A stretch of DNA of 64,000 nt. Source: Saccharobesus litoralis. GTDB lineage: Bacteria > Pseudomonadota > Gammaproteobacteria > Enterobacterales > Alteromonadaceae. Both the position numbers and the translations under genes were made by a program. Below, piece after piece: positions 12,643 to 21,067 of this stretch (its first letter is position 1; each line of letters opens with the position of its first letter). The notes beneath the pieces were generated by a model. That model was not told the origin of the DNA. It did no database searches and worked only from the letters and a program-made list of their open reading frames with translations. The DNA lies in the NCBI RefSeq assembly GCF_003063625.1, contig NZ_CP026604.1, forward strand, positions 3,698,065 to 3,762,064, given 5' to 3'.

Positions 12643-13866
12643 CTATTCTCCCATACAATAAACACCCAACTCAGAAAATACGTTTTTGAGTCGGTAGGAG
12701 TGAGATTTAAAAGACGCGACACTCGTTGCCACTTGAGCCAAATCATTAGTCGACTTGGGCTCGCGTAGACAAACGGTTTTAAATACTTTTTTGACTTGGC
12801 ATTGGGCAAACGCTTCGCTATTGGCTAATTCTTGGCCGAGCGATTTAGCGCCCGCACCTTTGCCAGGTAGGGTTTCATCCCAATTCAGCTTTTTACTGTT
12901 TATGCCTTGGCGCCAATAGTTAATCCAATCATCATTTCGGGTAACAAAACCATAGGGGAAATTAGTGGCATTAATATGATATTTAGCTTGTACGCGTGAG
13001 CCTGTGTCAGGATCTGTGCTGCCGTCCGCGTTATACACGATCCGTCCAGATTCTCGGTCATTGGTAAAGTCAAAATTATAATAGGCGTAAGCTTGAGCAA
13101 GTGGATCCATGCCGCTGTGACAGGCTAAACAGTTATTGACGAAAATACGTGAATCGCCGCCCGGACTTCTCGATACATCTTGGCGGATGCGGTCAGATGG
13201 CCGAGTGTTGTCTTTTAACGGCTCTAAATCCGTACATAAATGATTCATTAATGTAAAACGCAGCATAGCGCGGTTAGTGCCTAAGTAAAAAAACGACCGA
13301 GCGGCTTGCCGCGTTGTCATAATACCGGCCGTCGCTTCTGGTGGAAATCCGTTTAAACTGGATTGAGTCACTTGCTCTAAATGTTGCTTTAAATCAATAG
13401 ATTGCTCGTCTAACGCAGCGTAATGATTGTTGTTATTTGTACTGTAAGCCGGAATATCTAAAGAACTGGCGCCAACATAGGCAATATCGCCTTGTAGCAC
13501 TTGTCTAAAATCAATGTCATCGCGCACCATGCCAATGACTGTTGCGCTGTAATCATTTAATGGTCTAAAAATATCTTGTTCTTCGTTTGTCCAAGGCGTG
13601 GCGAATAGTTTTAAGGTGACAGAGTAAAAACTGGGGGTGTCAATTGCAATGTCTGCTGCAGCCGACGCTTGATTGGCATCAATTAACGCCGCCATCTCAT
13701 TTAACCTAGCTTCATCAGCTGGTACACCAGCTAATCGGTCGTGTAATTGTTTAGCTTGTTCTAATGAACCAGCGTACGACAAGGGAATTGTCGTGACTAA
13801 TAAAAGCCCGAGCGCAAGCTTAAAGTAACTAAAACAGGACTTTACATACTGGATTAACATCCTCAT
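12643..13866 (-). CDS. Exported cytochrome c-like protein (single CxxCH)
   Basis: I chose ATG 13866, just after GGAGG, giving about 407 residues and an N-terminal hydrophobic signal that ends near SYAG. ATG 13860 is equally possible, and 13908 would add a non-signal extension. One haem motif, CLACH, followed by SGMDPLAQAY, sits at about residue 245. That context resembles the haem sites of DUF1588/DUF1592-type planctomycete proteins, but I cannot confirm the family. It is the first gene of the minus-strand unit; its stop lies just before the GTG of the LamG lipoprotein. Confidence 0.6.
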   Translation of the reverse strand: MRMLIQYVKSCFSYFKLALGLLLVTTIPLSYAGSLEQAKQLHDRLAGVPADEARLNEMAALIDANQASAAADIAIDTPSFYSVTLKLFATPWTNEEQDIFRPLNDYSATVIGMVRDDIDFRQVLQGDIAYVGASSLDIPAYSTNNNNHYAALDEQSIDLKQHLEQVTQSSLNGFPPEATAGIMTTRQAARSFFYLGTNRAMLRFTLMNHLCTDLEPLKDNTRPSDRIRQDVSRSPGGDSRIFVNNCLACHSGMDPLAQAYAYYNFDFTNDRESGRIVYNADGSTDPDTGSRVQAKYHINATNFPYGFVTRNDDWINYWRQGINSKKLNWDETLPGKGAGAKSLGQELANSEAFAQCQVKKVFKTVCLREPKSTNDLAQVATSVASFKSHSYRLKNVFSELGVYCMGE

Positions 13867-14133
13867 ACTGCCTCCTTGAAGATGTTGCGTAAGCCTAAAG
13901 CGTGACACAGTCGGAATAAATTATCTATATAGTGGTCAGTTGTAATGAGAACTGACCTACAAGAATTATAATTTTTATTCATTGTTATTTAATCTAGCAC
14001 CAGCCATGGGCTAGTCTTTTTTGAGAGTGAAGAAACTCTGATGCGACATGGGTTCAATGTCAACATTAGCGTACCAAAAACTATACTAGACACAGTGACT
14101 AACTCATTAGTGACTGCTCGGAAAAAGATTAGC
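13867..14133. promoter_or_regulatory. Divergent promoter region between the two haem-protein units
   Basis: This 267-bp spacer must hold promoters for both the minus-strand cytochrome unit and the plus-strand HzsA-related gene. I could not identify a convincing operator. Open frames cross it on both strands, but none has a signal-compatible start. Confidence 0.4.
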
Positions 14134-16833
14134 ATGATCTCGAAACTAAAACGGTTCGGATCTGCGCTCGTTGTACTTGTTCTATCTAGCTGTGACACCG
14201 GTACTTCTGTCAGTGAAGAAAATGCCGACCCCATATTGGTTGAGTTTCCGGTTGCGTACATTGAGCGTGATCTTATCACCAATCCTGACAGGGCAGAAGA
14301 CGAAGACGCACAGCCATATACGGTTTCTGCGCGTAATCCATTTATTTTTAATCCCGGCGCACGCTTGGTACTTAAAGCCAATGCTTTTGCCGGTTCCAAG
14401 CAGACTGATTTAACTAGCAATTTATTTGCAGAAGGGGCGCGTATTGATTTACGTGACCTCATTGTTTCGCCCGATGGTTCTGAGTTTTTAGTTTCCCTGC
14501 GTGCCCCGCAAATCGCTGATGTTGATGAAGACCAACAACCAACTTGGAATATTTGGCGATACAAACACCAAGATAAAAGCTTCAAACCTGTCATTCAAGA
14601 TGCCAGTATCGCTGAGCAGGGACACGATATGATGCCGGCTTATTTACCTGATGGCCGTATTGTTTTTTCTTCTACGCGGCAAAAATTGGCACGAGCGATT
14701 TTACTTGATGAAGGGCGCCCACAATATTCAGCTTTAGATGAGCGCATGTCGGTTACAACTTTAAATTTGCATGTGATGAGTGCGCAAGGTGATGCAATCG
14801 AGCAAATTACCTTTAACATGAGTCACGACTTTTATCCGCTGGTGCTGCAAGATGGCACTATCTTGTATAGTCGCTGGGATACCATGGGCGGTCACAATAA
14901 GATTAACTTGTATAAGATGTTGCCAGATGGCACTGAAAATCATTTATTGTATGGTTGGCACTCACATGAAGCCAGTTTTGATGAACAAGACGTAACATTA
15001 GAGTTTATTCGCCCCCAGCAACTGCCTGACGGTAAAATTTTTATGATGTTAGGCAGTGAAGATGGCACCTTGCTGCAAAAACGTCCTGTACTCATTAATA
15101 GCCAAGACTATATAGACCGAAATCAAACCATTGCTTCTTTAACGACCACAGAAGAATCAGACGCTATCGAAGATTACTTTTCAACACTTAATGCTGAGGC
15201 TAGCCAACTAAGCTTTAGCTTTGATACACGCGTTAATCCATCTGGCCGTATTCATTCTTTATTTGCATTGCAAGATGGCAGTGAGCGCTTATTGATCAGT
15301 CGAGATTTGTGCCGCGTGGTGATTAATGAGCAAACAAAAGTGTGCGGGCAATTGTCTGATGACGCATTGGCCGACCCTGAATTAACCCTTGCCGAACCTT
15401 TATTTGATTTATGGTTATTGGATAAAAATACTGCGACTCAGCAAAAAGTGGCGTCAACAACCAGTGGACGGTCAATAACGGAAGCAGTCGTTTTACAACC
15501 CAGTTTAACCCCGCCTGTTTTTATAGCCGATAAAGTTGTTGGCAATGAGTTAGATGAAAGTTTGGCTAGCCAGCAAGCAGGCGCTGTGCATATTCGTAGC
15601 GTTTACGATGTTGATGGCACCAATAGCCAAAACCAAACCATTGAACAGTTACGAGACCCATTACAAAATCAAGCGTCAAGCCTACCGGCGCGTTTTATGC
15701 GCGTGGTCCGTGGTGTGCCTATGCCACCAAGAGATGTCCGGCGGGTACGGGGTACAGACTTCGGGCGTAGCAGTGGACAACGCATGCGTGAAATTATTGG
15801 CTATACCCCGATCCAGCCTGACGGTTCAGTTAAATTTAAAGTCCCTGCAAATACGCCATTTGCGATCAGTGTCGTTGATGCTGCGGGGCAGCGTGTCGGC
15901 GGTCGACATCGACAATGGTTAAGTGTACGTCCAGGAGAAACGTTAACCTGTAACGGTTGTCATTCTGCTAATAGCACAGCACCTCATGGGCGTCCAGATG
16001 CAGAGGCCGCATCTATCAACCCTGGGGCACCAAGCGATGGTGTCGCATTTGCTAATACTAGAGCGGATATTCAACCTGACTTTGGCCACACTATGGCACA
16101 AGCACTGGAAAAATTTTCCGGATTAGCTGAACTCACACCCGATATTCAATATTCAGATGTCTGGACCGATAGTAATGTCTCGCCAGTGAGTGCCGACATC
16201 AATTTGAGTTATCAAGATTTAGCAACGCCAACACCGACAGGCGCTGATTGCTTTAAACAGTGGAGCGCTTATTGTCGAGTGCAAATTAATTATCAAGAGC
16301 ATATTCAACCTCTATGGCAATTGCCTCGTCAACAAGTGGATGTAGTGACTTCGGAAGTCTTGCAGGATGATACTTGTATCACTTGTCATTCTGTTTCTGA
16401 CGCTGATGGCTTAGTACAAGTGCCAGCTGGTCAATTAGAACTGACAGGTGGTGCCTCGGTTGATCAGCAGCGTCATCTAACCAGCTATAGAGAATTATTC
16501 TTTAATGATAATGAACAAGAAATTGTCGATGGCTTATTAGTTGATCGTCTGATTGAACGAACTGATAATCAGGGTAATACGGTTTTTGAAACCAATGAAG
16601 AAGGTGAATTAATACTTGATGCGGAAGGTAACCCGATCCCAGTTCTTATCAATGTGCGTGTAACCAATATTTTGCGGACTGGAGGCGCTCGTTCGAGTTC
16701 TGCTTTTTTCGATTTATTCAACGAAGGTGGAAGTCACTTTGGTCGATTACAACCAGCAGAATTACGCCTATTAAGAGAATGGTTAGATATAGGAGGGCAG
16801 TATTACAATACGCCTTTTTATCCAGAGCCTTAA
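14134..16833 (+). CDS. HzsA-related lipoprotein with two CxxCH motifs
   Basis: The ATG at 14134 gives a lipoprotein signal (lipobox VLSS|C, residue 20) and 899 residues. The upstream frame to 14041 lacks any signal. The first half has propeller-type repeats such as DGRIVFSSTRQ and DGTILYSRWD, as in PD40/TolB-like blades. About residues 550-610 match the hydrazine-synthase-alpha middle-domain style (IGYTPIQPDGSVKFKVPANT, then RPGETLTCNGCHS). A second haem site, CITCH, is near residue 747. Members of this broad family outside anammox bacteria are not hydrazine synthases, and the reaction here is unknown. It is divergent from the DUF1501/LamG unit and probably works with it. Confidence 0.65.
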   Translation: MISKLKRFGSALVVLVLSSCDTGTSVSEENADPILVEFPVAYIERDLITNPDRAEDEDAQPYTVSARNPFIFNPGARLVLKANAFAGSKQTDLTSNLFAEGARIDLRDLIVSPDGSEFLVSLRAPQIADVDEDQQPTWNIWRYKHQDKSFKPVIQDASIAEQGHDMMPAYLPDGRIVFSSTRQKLARAILLDEGRPQYSALDERMSVTTLNLHVMSAQGDAIEQITFNMSHDFYPLVLQDGTILYSRWDTMGGHNKINLYKMLPDGTENHLLYGWHSHEASFDEQDVTLEFIRPQQLPDGKIFMMLGSEDGTLLQKRPVLINSQDYIDRNQTIASLTTTEESDAIEDYFSTLNAEASQLSFSFDTRVNPSGRIHSLFALQDGSERLLISRDLCRVVINEQTKVCGQLSDDALADPELTLAEPLFDLWLLDKNTATQQKVASTTSGRSITEAVVLQPSLTPPVFIADKVVGNELDESLASQQAGAVHIRSVYDVDGTNSQNQTIEQLRDPLQNQASSLPARFMRVVRGVPMPPRDVRRVRGTDFGRSSGQRMREIIGYTPIQPDGSVKFKVPANTPFAISVVDAAGQRVGGRHRQWLSVRPGETLTCNGCHSANSTAPHGRPDAEAASINPGAPSDGVAFANTRADIQPDFGHTMAQALEKFSGLAELTPDIQYSDVWTDSNVSPVSADINLSYQDLATPTPTGADCFKQWSAYCRVQINYQEHIQPLWQLPRQQVDVVTSEVLQDDTCITCHSVSDADGLVQVPAGQLELTGGASVDQQRHLTSYRELFFNDNEQEIVDGLLVDRLIERTDNQGNTVFETNEEGELILDAEGNPIPVLINVRVTNILRTGGARSSSAFFDLFNEGGSHFGRLQPAELRLLREWLDIGGQYYNTPFYPEP

Positions 16834-16884
16834 TGTTTGCACCCTGTTGGAATTAATTAACAATAATAAGTACATAACCCTTAA

Positions 16885-17697
16885 ATGAAGCAATTAACTA
16901 CGTGCCAATGCCGCCTTATAAAGCTGTTTGTCAGTGCTATTTTGAGCATTTGCTTGCTGGCAAACCAAGCTAATGCTCAAGAGCATAAGCCAGAGTCATC
17001 ATGGTGGAATTTATTTGCTAACGAACAGCTTGTGTCTATTGTTGTTGAGGTTCCCTATATTGAATTACGTTCGGGGCCGGGTATCGGTTATCCGGTACTC
17101 AATATTGTCGAGAAAGGTGAAACCCTTAATATTATTTTAAAACGCACAACTTGGCTTAAAGTAGAAGATAAACGCGGCAACCAAGGTTGGCTGTATCAGG
17201 GCGATTTAAACGGCGTTACCCAAGAAGGCAGTCGTGTGCGTTTATCAACCGAATACCAGTTCGAAGATTATTTACTGCGTGATTGGGAAGGCGGCTTTAT
17301 GTACGGTGACTTAGAAGGCGCTAATTATTTCAACGTTTACCTTGGTTACGCTTTTAGCCCTGTATTTAGTAGCGAAATTTCTTATGGACGTGCCATTGGC
17401 GATGTTTCTGACAGTACTATTATTGAAGCTAATTTAGTCGCCTCGCCTTATCCAGAATGGTTTATTACACCTTATGTGTTAGTTGGCGGTGGTACTATCG
17501 AAACCACGCCACACAGTGTGTTAGCAAAAGCTGAAGACAGAAACCACACGTTGTTAAGTGCGGCATTAGGTTTAAAATATCATTTGGCACGCAATGTATT
17601 AATTCGTAGCGAAATCAAACAATCCATCGTACTCACAGACAGAGACGAAAACGAAGAGATCCAAACATGGAAAATAGGCTTCAGCGTATTCTTTTAA
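16885..17697 (+). CDS. SH3-domain protein with C-terminal beta-barrel
   Basis: A signal peptide (cleavage near ANAQ, residue 31) is followed by a bacterial SH3 fold at about 50-110 (IELRSGPGIGYPVLNIVEKGE, WLKVEDKRGNQGWLY). The remaining 150 residues have alternating amphipathic strands ending in IGFSVFF, an aromatic C-terminus typical of outer-membrane barrels. The SH3 part may bind peptidoglycan on the periplasmic side. The gene overlaps the next barrel gene by 31 bp, suggesting coupled translation. It begins the probable envelope-machine operon. No specific family name is claimed. Confidence 0.65.
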   Translation: MKQLTTCQCRLIKLFVSAILSICLLANQANAQEHKPESSWWNLFANEQLVSIVVEVPYIELRSGPGIGYPVLNIVEKGETLNIILKRTTWLKVEDKRGNQGWLYQGDLNGVTQEGSRVRLSTEYQFEDYLLRDWEGGFMYGDLEGANYFNVYLGYAFSPVFSSEISYGRAIGDVSDSTIIEANLVASPYPEWFITPYVLVGGGTIETTPHSVLAKAEDRNHTLLSAALGLKYHLARNVLIRSEIKQSIVLTDRDENEEIQTWKIGFSVFF

Positions 17698-18323
17698 CGG
17701 CAATTTGTAGCGTGTTGCCTTTGTTTTCATTGGCAACTCAAGCTAATGAAAGGGCAGGGCTTGATGATGATGTACCCGTTAAGCCCAATGTCGAACGCCG
17801 CCAAATATTAGAAGATAAGCTTGATAATGAAAATTTTGAATTTGGCTTACAAGCGGGCGCATTGAGTATCGAAGACTTTGGTACAAGTGGTATGTTAGGT
17901 GCGCATTTTTCCTACCATATGACAGAGTTTTTTTACTTAAAAGCCAAAGCCTTGTCGGCCAGTGCAGGAAAAACTAGCTTTGAGCGTTTAGTGCCATCGT
18001 CTCCTTTATTAACTGACTCACAGCGCGAGCTAACCCATATTGGTTTAAATGTTGGTTATAACTTGATGCCGGGTGAAACCTTTATTGGTAAAAATTTAGC
18101 GTTTAATAACGTATTTTCCATTGAGTTGGGTGCAGGTACGACTGAGTTTGCCGGTGACGATAAATTTACCATGAATTTTGCCGCCAATTACCGCGTATTT
18201 TTTACCGATTGGATCACTTGGGACTTAACCATGGCAGACATGATATTCGATACTCAGGTTACCGGTGAGAGCAAAACAACCCATAACTTGAGCTTCGCGA
18301 CAGGCGTTGCTTTTTACTTTTAG
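17667..18323 (+). CDS. Outer-membrane beta-barrel protein (OMP_myx-type)
   Basis: This 218-residue exported protein (signal ending near TQANE) has a short linker and then an eight-strand-like barrel with an aromatic end (ATGVAFYF). The pattern NENFEFGLQAGALSIEDFGTS, followed by HFSYHMTEFFYL, resembles the outer-membrane beta-barrel family first defined in myxobacteria (TIGR04565-like). Placed with a second barrel and a TolQR/AgmX set, it may form the outer-membrane part of that complex. Its stop codon is followed after 1 bp by a MITE-like repeat. Confidence 0.65.
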   Translation: MENRLQRILLTAICSVLPLFSLATQANERAGLDDDVPVKPNVERRQILEDKLDNENFEFGLQAGALSIEDFGTSGMLGAHFSYHMTEFFYLKAKALSASAGKTSFERLVPSSPLLTDSQRELTHIGLNVGYNLMPGETFIGKNLAFNNVFSIELGAGTTEFAGDDKFTMNFAANYRVFFTDWITWDLTMADMIFDTQVTGESKTTHNLSFATGVAFYF

Positions 18324-18324
18324 C

Positions 18325-18548
18325 TATAGTCAAAGCGATCAGGTTTTAGGGGAAGCCGTCAAAGCTACCGCATCCGTGCTCACGCTCCTTACCTACATCC
18401 ATGTAGGCAAGCTTCGAGACCCCATGAGCATATGCTCTATTATGTGATTGGGGCTGCCTAAAGGGATTTAGGTAGTAGGACGACGCAGGAGCCAAAGTCG
18501 AGAGTAAGCGCCGACAATGAACCATAAGAGCTGAGCGAGAAGACTATA
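18325..18548. repeat. MITE-like repeat, long copy
   Basis: This 224-bp element is bounded by TATAGTC and GACTATA; the two ends are imperfect inverted repeats over about 17 bp. It shares its ends and central hairpin with the copy at 49914-50042. It carries about 95 bp more in two blocks, one of which holds its own palindrome CCTACAT-cc-ATGTAGG (18392-18407). The central block includes the palindrome GAGCATATGCTC between CCCCA and TGGGG arms. No open frame is present. Terminal TA could be a target duplication, as for IS630/Tc1-type elements. Confidence 0.8.
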
Positions 18549-18576
18549 TCAGCCTTAAGAATAACCAGGAAGTGCT

Positions 18577-19071
18577 ATGAATAAAATTTACAAACTACTA
18601 TTTGGGGCGATAATCGCTTTACCTCTTTTTGCTTCACACGCCGTGACAGTAGGGCAGATGGCGCCCGATTTTACCCTAAAAAGTTTTCAAGGAAGTAATC
18701 AACGATTAGCAGAACAAAAAGGTAACATCATCGTATTAAACTTTTGGGCTTCATGGTGTGGACCGTGTCGCAAAGAAATGCCAGCGCTAGAGCAGTTACA
18801 AAACAAATATAAAGATCTTGGTGTAGCGGTTTGGGGCGTTAATGTGGAACAAGAAAGCCAAGCGGGTCGTGAATTTATTACCGACATTAAGGTGAGCTTT
18901 CCCATCTTTTTTGATGAAACGAATACTATCTCTAAAAATTACGCGGTGGCTGCGATGCCGACAACAGTGATCATCGATCGCGATGGCAAAGTTCGTCATA
19001 TTTTTAAAGGTTATAAAACAGGCTATGAGAAAAAATATGCGAAAGCGATTAAAAAACTGCTTCGTGAATAA
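18577..19071 (+). CDS. TlpA/ResA-like periplasmic thioredoxin
   Basis: This 164-residue exported thiol-disulfide protein has a signal peptide (cleavage near SHA, about residue 22) and a redoxin fold with the active site WASWCGPCRKEMP. The cis-proline region reads AAMPTTVIID. Such proteins reduce disulfides in periplasmic clients, often apocytochromes. It leads a tight group with DUF4266 and DUF3570 genes, which in other bacteria tend to occur with ApbE. Here apbE lies 10 kb upstream. AGGAAG precedes the ATG. Confidence 0.9.
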   Translation: MNKIYKLLFGAIIALPLFASHAVTVGQMAPDFTLKSFQGSNQRLAEQKGNIIVLNFWASWCGPCRKEMPALEQLQNKYKDLGVAVWGVNVEQESQAGREFITDIKVSFPIFFDETNTISKNYAVAAMPTTVIIDRDGKVRHIFKGYKTGYEKKYAKAIKKLLRE

Positions 19072-19306
19072 GCCATATATTGCGATAGGGCAAACGTTGT
19101 GTTTTTGCTTTTGTTTAATGGCGGTGACAGGTTGTGTGTCTATTGAACCTTGGGTTAAGCCTTATGAAAGGCAAAACTTATCTGATCCTATCATGAAGTC
19201 TTCGCGTCACCCGGTGGCATCAGCCCATGTCGCTCATGTGTACGAAGCTAGAGAATCATCACGAGGTGCTGAAGGCGTAGGAGGCGGTGGTTGTGGTTGT
19301 AACTAA
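19025..19306 (+). CDS. DUF4266 small lipoprotein
   Basis: This is a short lipoprotein with lipobox VTGC and the DUF4266 pattern: SIEPWVKPYERQNLSDPIM, then HVAHVYEARESSRGAEG, ending in a glycine run and CGCN. The start is uncertain: ATG 19025, ATG 19037 or GTG 19064, the last overlapping the tlpA stop. All give the same mature protein. The Cys-rich tail suggests metal or thiol chemistry, but no function is known. It is translationally linked to its neighbours on both sides. Confidence 0.8.
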   Translation: MRKNMRKRLKNCFVNKPYIAIGQTLCFCFCLMAVTGCVSIEPWVKPYERQNLSDPIMKSSRHPVASAHVAHVYEARESSRGAEGVGGGGCGCN

Positions 19307-20453
19307 AAGCCAATCGTGGCGCATTTGTATTTTTAGCTTGTTCTTTACCGCACTTAATTTGTTAAGTTTTCAGACGTTATCAGCGGTACTTGACGACGAT
19401 AGAGCAGATGTGTTGTATCACAGTTATGAAGGCGGCGGCATGAAAATAGATGGCCCTGCTGTGTTACTGCGTAAAAAAATTGGCGAATCCGCGGCAGTTT
19501 CTGGTTATTACTATGTTGATACCATTTCATCTGCGTCGGTCGATGTATTAAGTACGGCCAGCCCTTATATAGAAGAACGCAAAGAGGCGCAACTGGGCTT
19601 AGAATTCCTGAATGATAAAACCATAACCGCTGTTAATCTTAGGCAAAGTGAGGAAAGCGACTTTATTGCGCAGTCGGTGAGTTTAGATATTAGTCACGAT
19701 ACCTTTGGTGATTTAACCAATTTAGCTTTAGGTGTTTCTTACGGTAGTAACGAAATATATCGCAATGGCGATACTAACTTTGCTGAACAAAGTGAACAAG
19801 TTCGCGTGCGAGCCAGCATTAGTCAAATTCTTACTCGAAATTTAATAACCGCTGTCAATATAGAAGCGGTTGCCGATTCAGGTTACTTAAATAATCCGTA
19901 TCGAACGGTAAGATTTAGAGACGAAACCGTGCCGGCCAGAGTGGGCTATCAAGCCGAACGCTATCCCAATACCCGTAACTCGTTCGCTTCTAAATTTTCT
20001 TGGAGTTACTTTTTACCTTATCGAGCAGCGATATTGGGGCACTATCGGTATTTTAATGACAGTTGGCAAATTAAAGCGGAAGACATCGAACTTGTTTATC
20101 GACAACCTTTGTTTAGCAGTTGGGAGCTGGAATTAAAGGGACGTTATTACAAACAATTGCAAGCCGAGTTTTATAGTGATTTATTTGCTTATCGTAATGC
20201 ACAAAATTATTTAGCGCGTGATAAAGAGCTGAGTGATTTTGACGATGTTACTTATGGTATTGGTTTAACGTATATTTTACCGGATAAATATTCTATTACT
20301 GGTTGGCATTCCGAGTTTGGCGTGCAATGGGATAGAATCGAATTTAATTACAATAACTTCAGAGATGCGACTCAAGAGCAATTAGCTGGGTTTGAATCTC
20401 TCTATTCATTTAAAGCAGACGTACTGCGTGTGTTTGCAAGCATTAATTTTTAG
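19293..20453 (+). CDS. DUF3570 outer-membrane protein
   Basis: I prefer GTG 19293, which sits 8 nt after AGGAGG, over GTG 19287. Either way the gene overlaps the DUF4266 stop. The roughly 386-residue protein has a signal peptide ending near LSAVLDDD, the DUF3570 opening DRADVLYHSYEGGGMKIDGPA, and repeated amphipathic strands. It is a predicted beta-barrel with a terminal Phe (FASINF). DUF3570 often travels with TlpA, DUF4266 and ApbE, and a link to extracytoplasmic redox or flavin proteins is inferred from that. Confidence 0.8.
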   Translation: MVVTKSQSWRICIFSLFFTALNLLSFQTLSAVLDDDRADVLYHSYEGGGMKIDGPAVLLRKKIGESAAVSGYYYVDTISSASVDVLSTASPYIEERKEAQLGLEFLNDKTITAVNLRQSEESDFIAQSVSLDISHDTFGDLTNLALGVSYGSNEIYRNGDTNFAEQSEQVRVRASISQILTRNLITAVNIEAVADSGYLNNPYRTVRFRDETVPARVGYQAERYPNTRNSFASKFSWSYFLPYRAAILGHYRYFNDSWQIKAEDIELVYRQPLFSSWELELKGRYYKQLQAEFYSDLFAYRNAQNYLARDKELSDFDDVTYGIGLTYILPDKYSITGWHSEFGVQWDRIEFNYNNFRDATQEQLAGFESLYSFKADVLRVFASINF

Positions 20454-20464
20454 GCGCGGGAACC

Positions 20465-21067
20465 ATGATTAAAGCAAACGCGAGTTTAACGTTTATTACC
20501 CTATTATTGCTTGGTATTTTATCTATGGGCAATATGAGCATTGCTAATGATAATGAGCCACAACAAAGTCAAGAGACAGCCCAAGAGGTTGAAAACAACA
20601 AGCTGAAAACGGCAGACGAGCCTGAGTTGGCGACCGAACTAGAGAAAATTAAACAACAAGTGATCCAGCTAAATCGCGATTTGTTTGTATTGGAAGAAGA
20701 TTTACTGTTTCCGGCCAGTACCCAAGTTTCGGTTTTTGTTTCTGTTGATGTGGGGCGTTTTTTCAAACTCGATAGTGTCGAAGTTAAAATTAATGGTAAA
20801 AATGTGGCTGGATTTTTGTATACCGACAGGCAACGTTTTGCATTAGAGCAGGGCGGTATTCAACGTTTATATCAAGGTAATTTAAAAGAAGGTGAGCATG
20901 AGCTAACCGCAATTTTTACTGGAGTTGATGCCGATAATCGAGATGCAAAACGTGCAGCAGTATACACCTTTGAAAAAGATGACGAAGCCATCATGATCGA
21001 GTTAAAGCTACAAGATAATTCACAAGATTATCGTGCTGAAGTTGTTGTCGACGAATGGGTTTTATAA
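20465..21067 (+). CDS. Exported protein of unknown function with short coiled coil
   Basis: The 200-residue product has a signal peptide (cleavage near SIAND), an acidic Gln/Glu-rich linker and a helix around residues 55-80 (ELEKIKQQVIQLNRDLFVLEED). A beta-rich domain follows (STQVSVFVSVDVGRFFKLD, GEHELTAIFTGVD). I do not recognise the family. It lies between DUF3570 and the TPR genes and overlaps the next gene by 13 bp, so it is probably a periplasmic component of the same assembly. Confidence 0.6.
   Translation: MIKANASLTFITLLLLGILSMGNMSIANDNEPQQSQETAQEVENNKLKTADEPELATELEKIKQQVIQLNRDLFVLEEDLLFPASTQVSVFVSVDVGRFFKLDSVEVKINGKNVAGFLYTDRQRFALEQGGIQRLYQGNLKEGEHELTAIFTGVDADNRDAKRAAVYTFEKDDEAIMIELKLQDNSQDYRAEVVVDEWVL

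Noticed and set aside
13989-14594. 201-residue minus-strand frame over the start of the HzsA-related gene
   Set aside because: It overlaps the lipoprotein signal and has no recognisable domain or ribosome site; a shadow of the + gene.
14134-16833. True hydrazine synthase subunit
   Set aside because: Only the middle-domain style and CxxCH sites match; the other hydrazine synthase subunits and anammox genes are absent.
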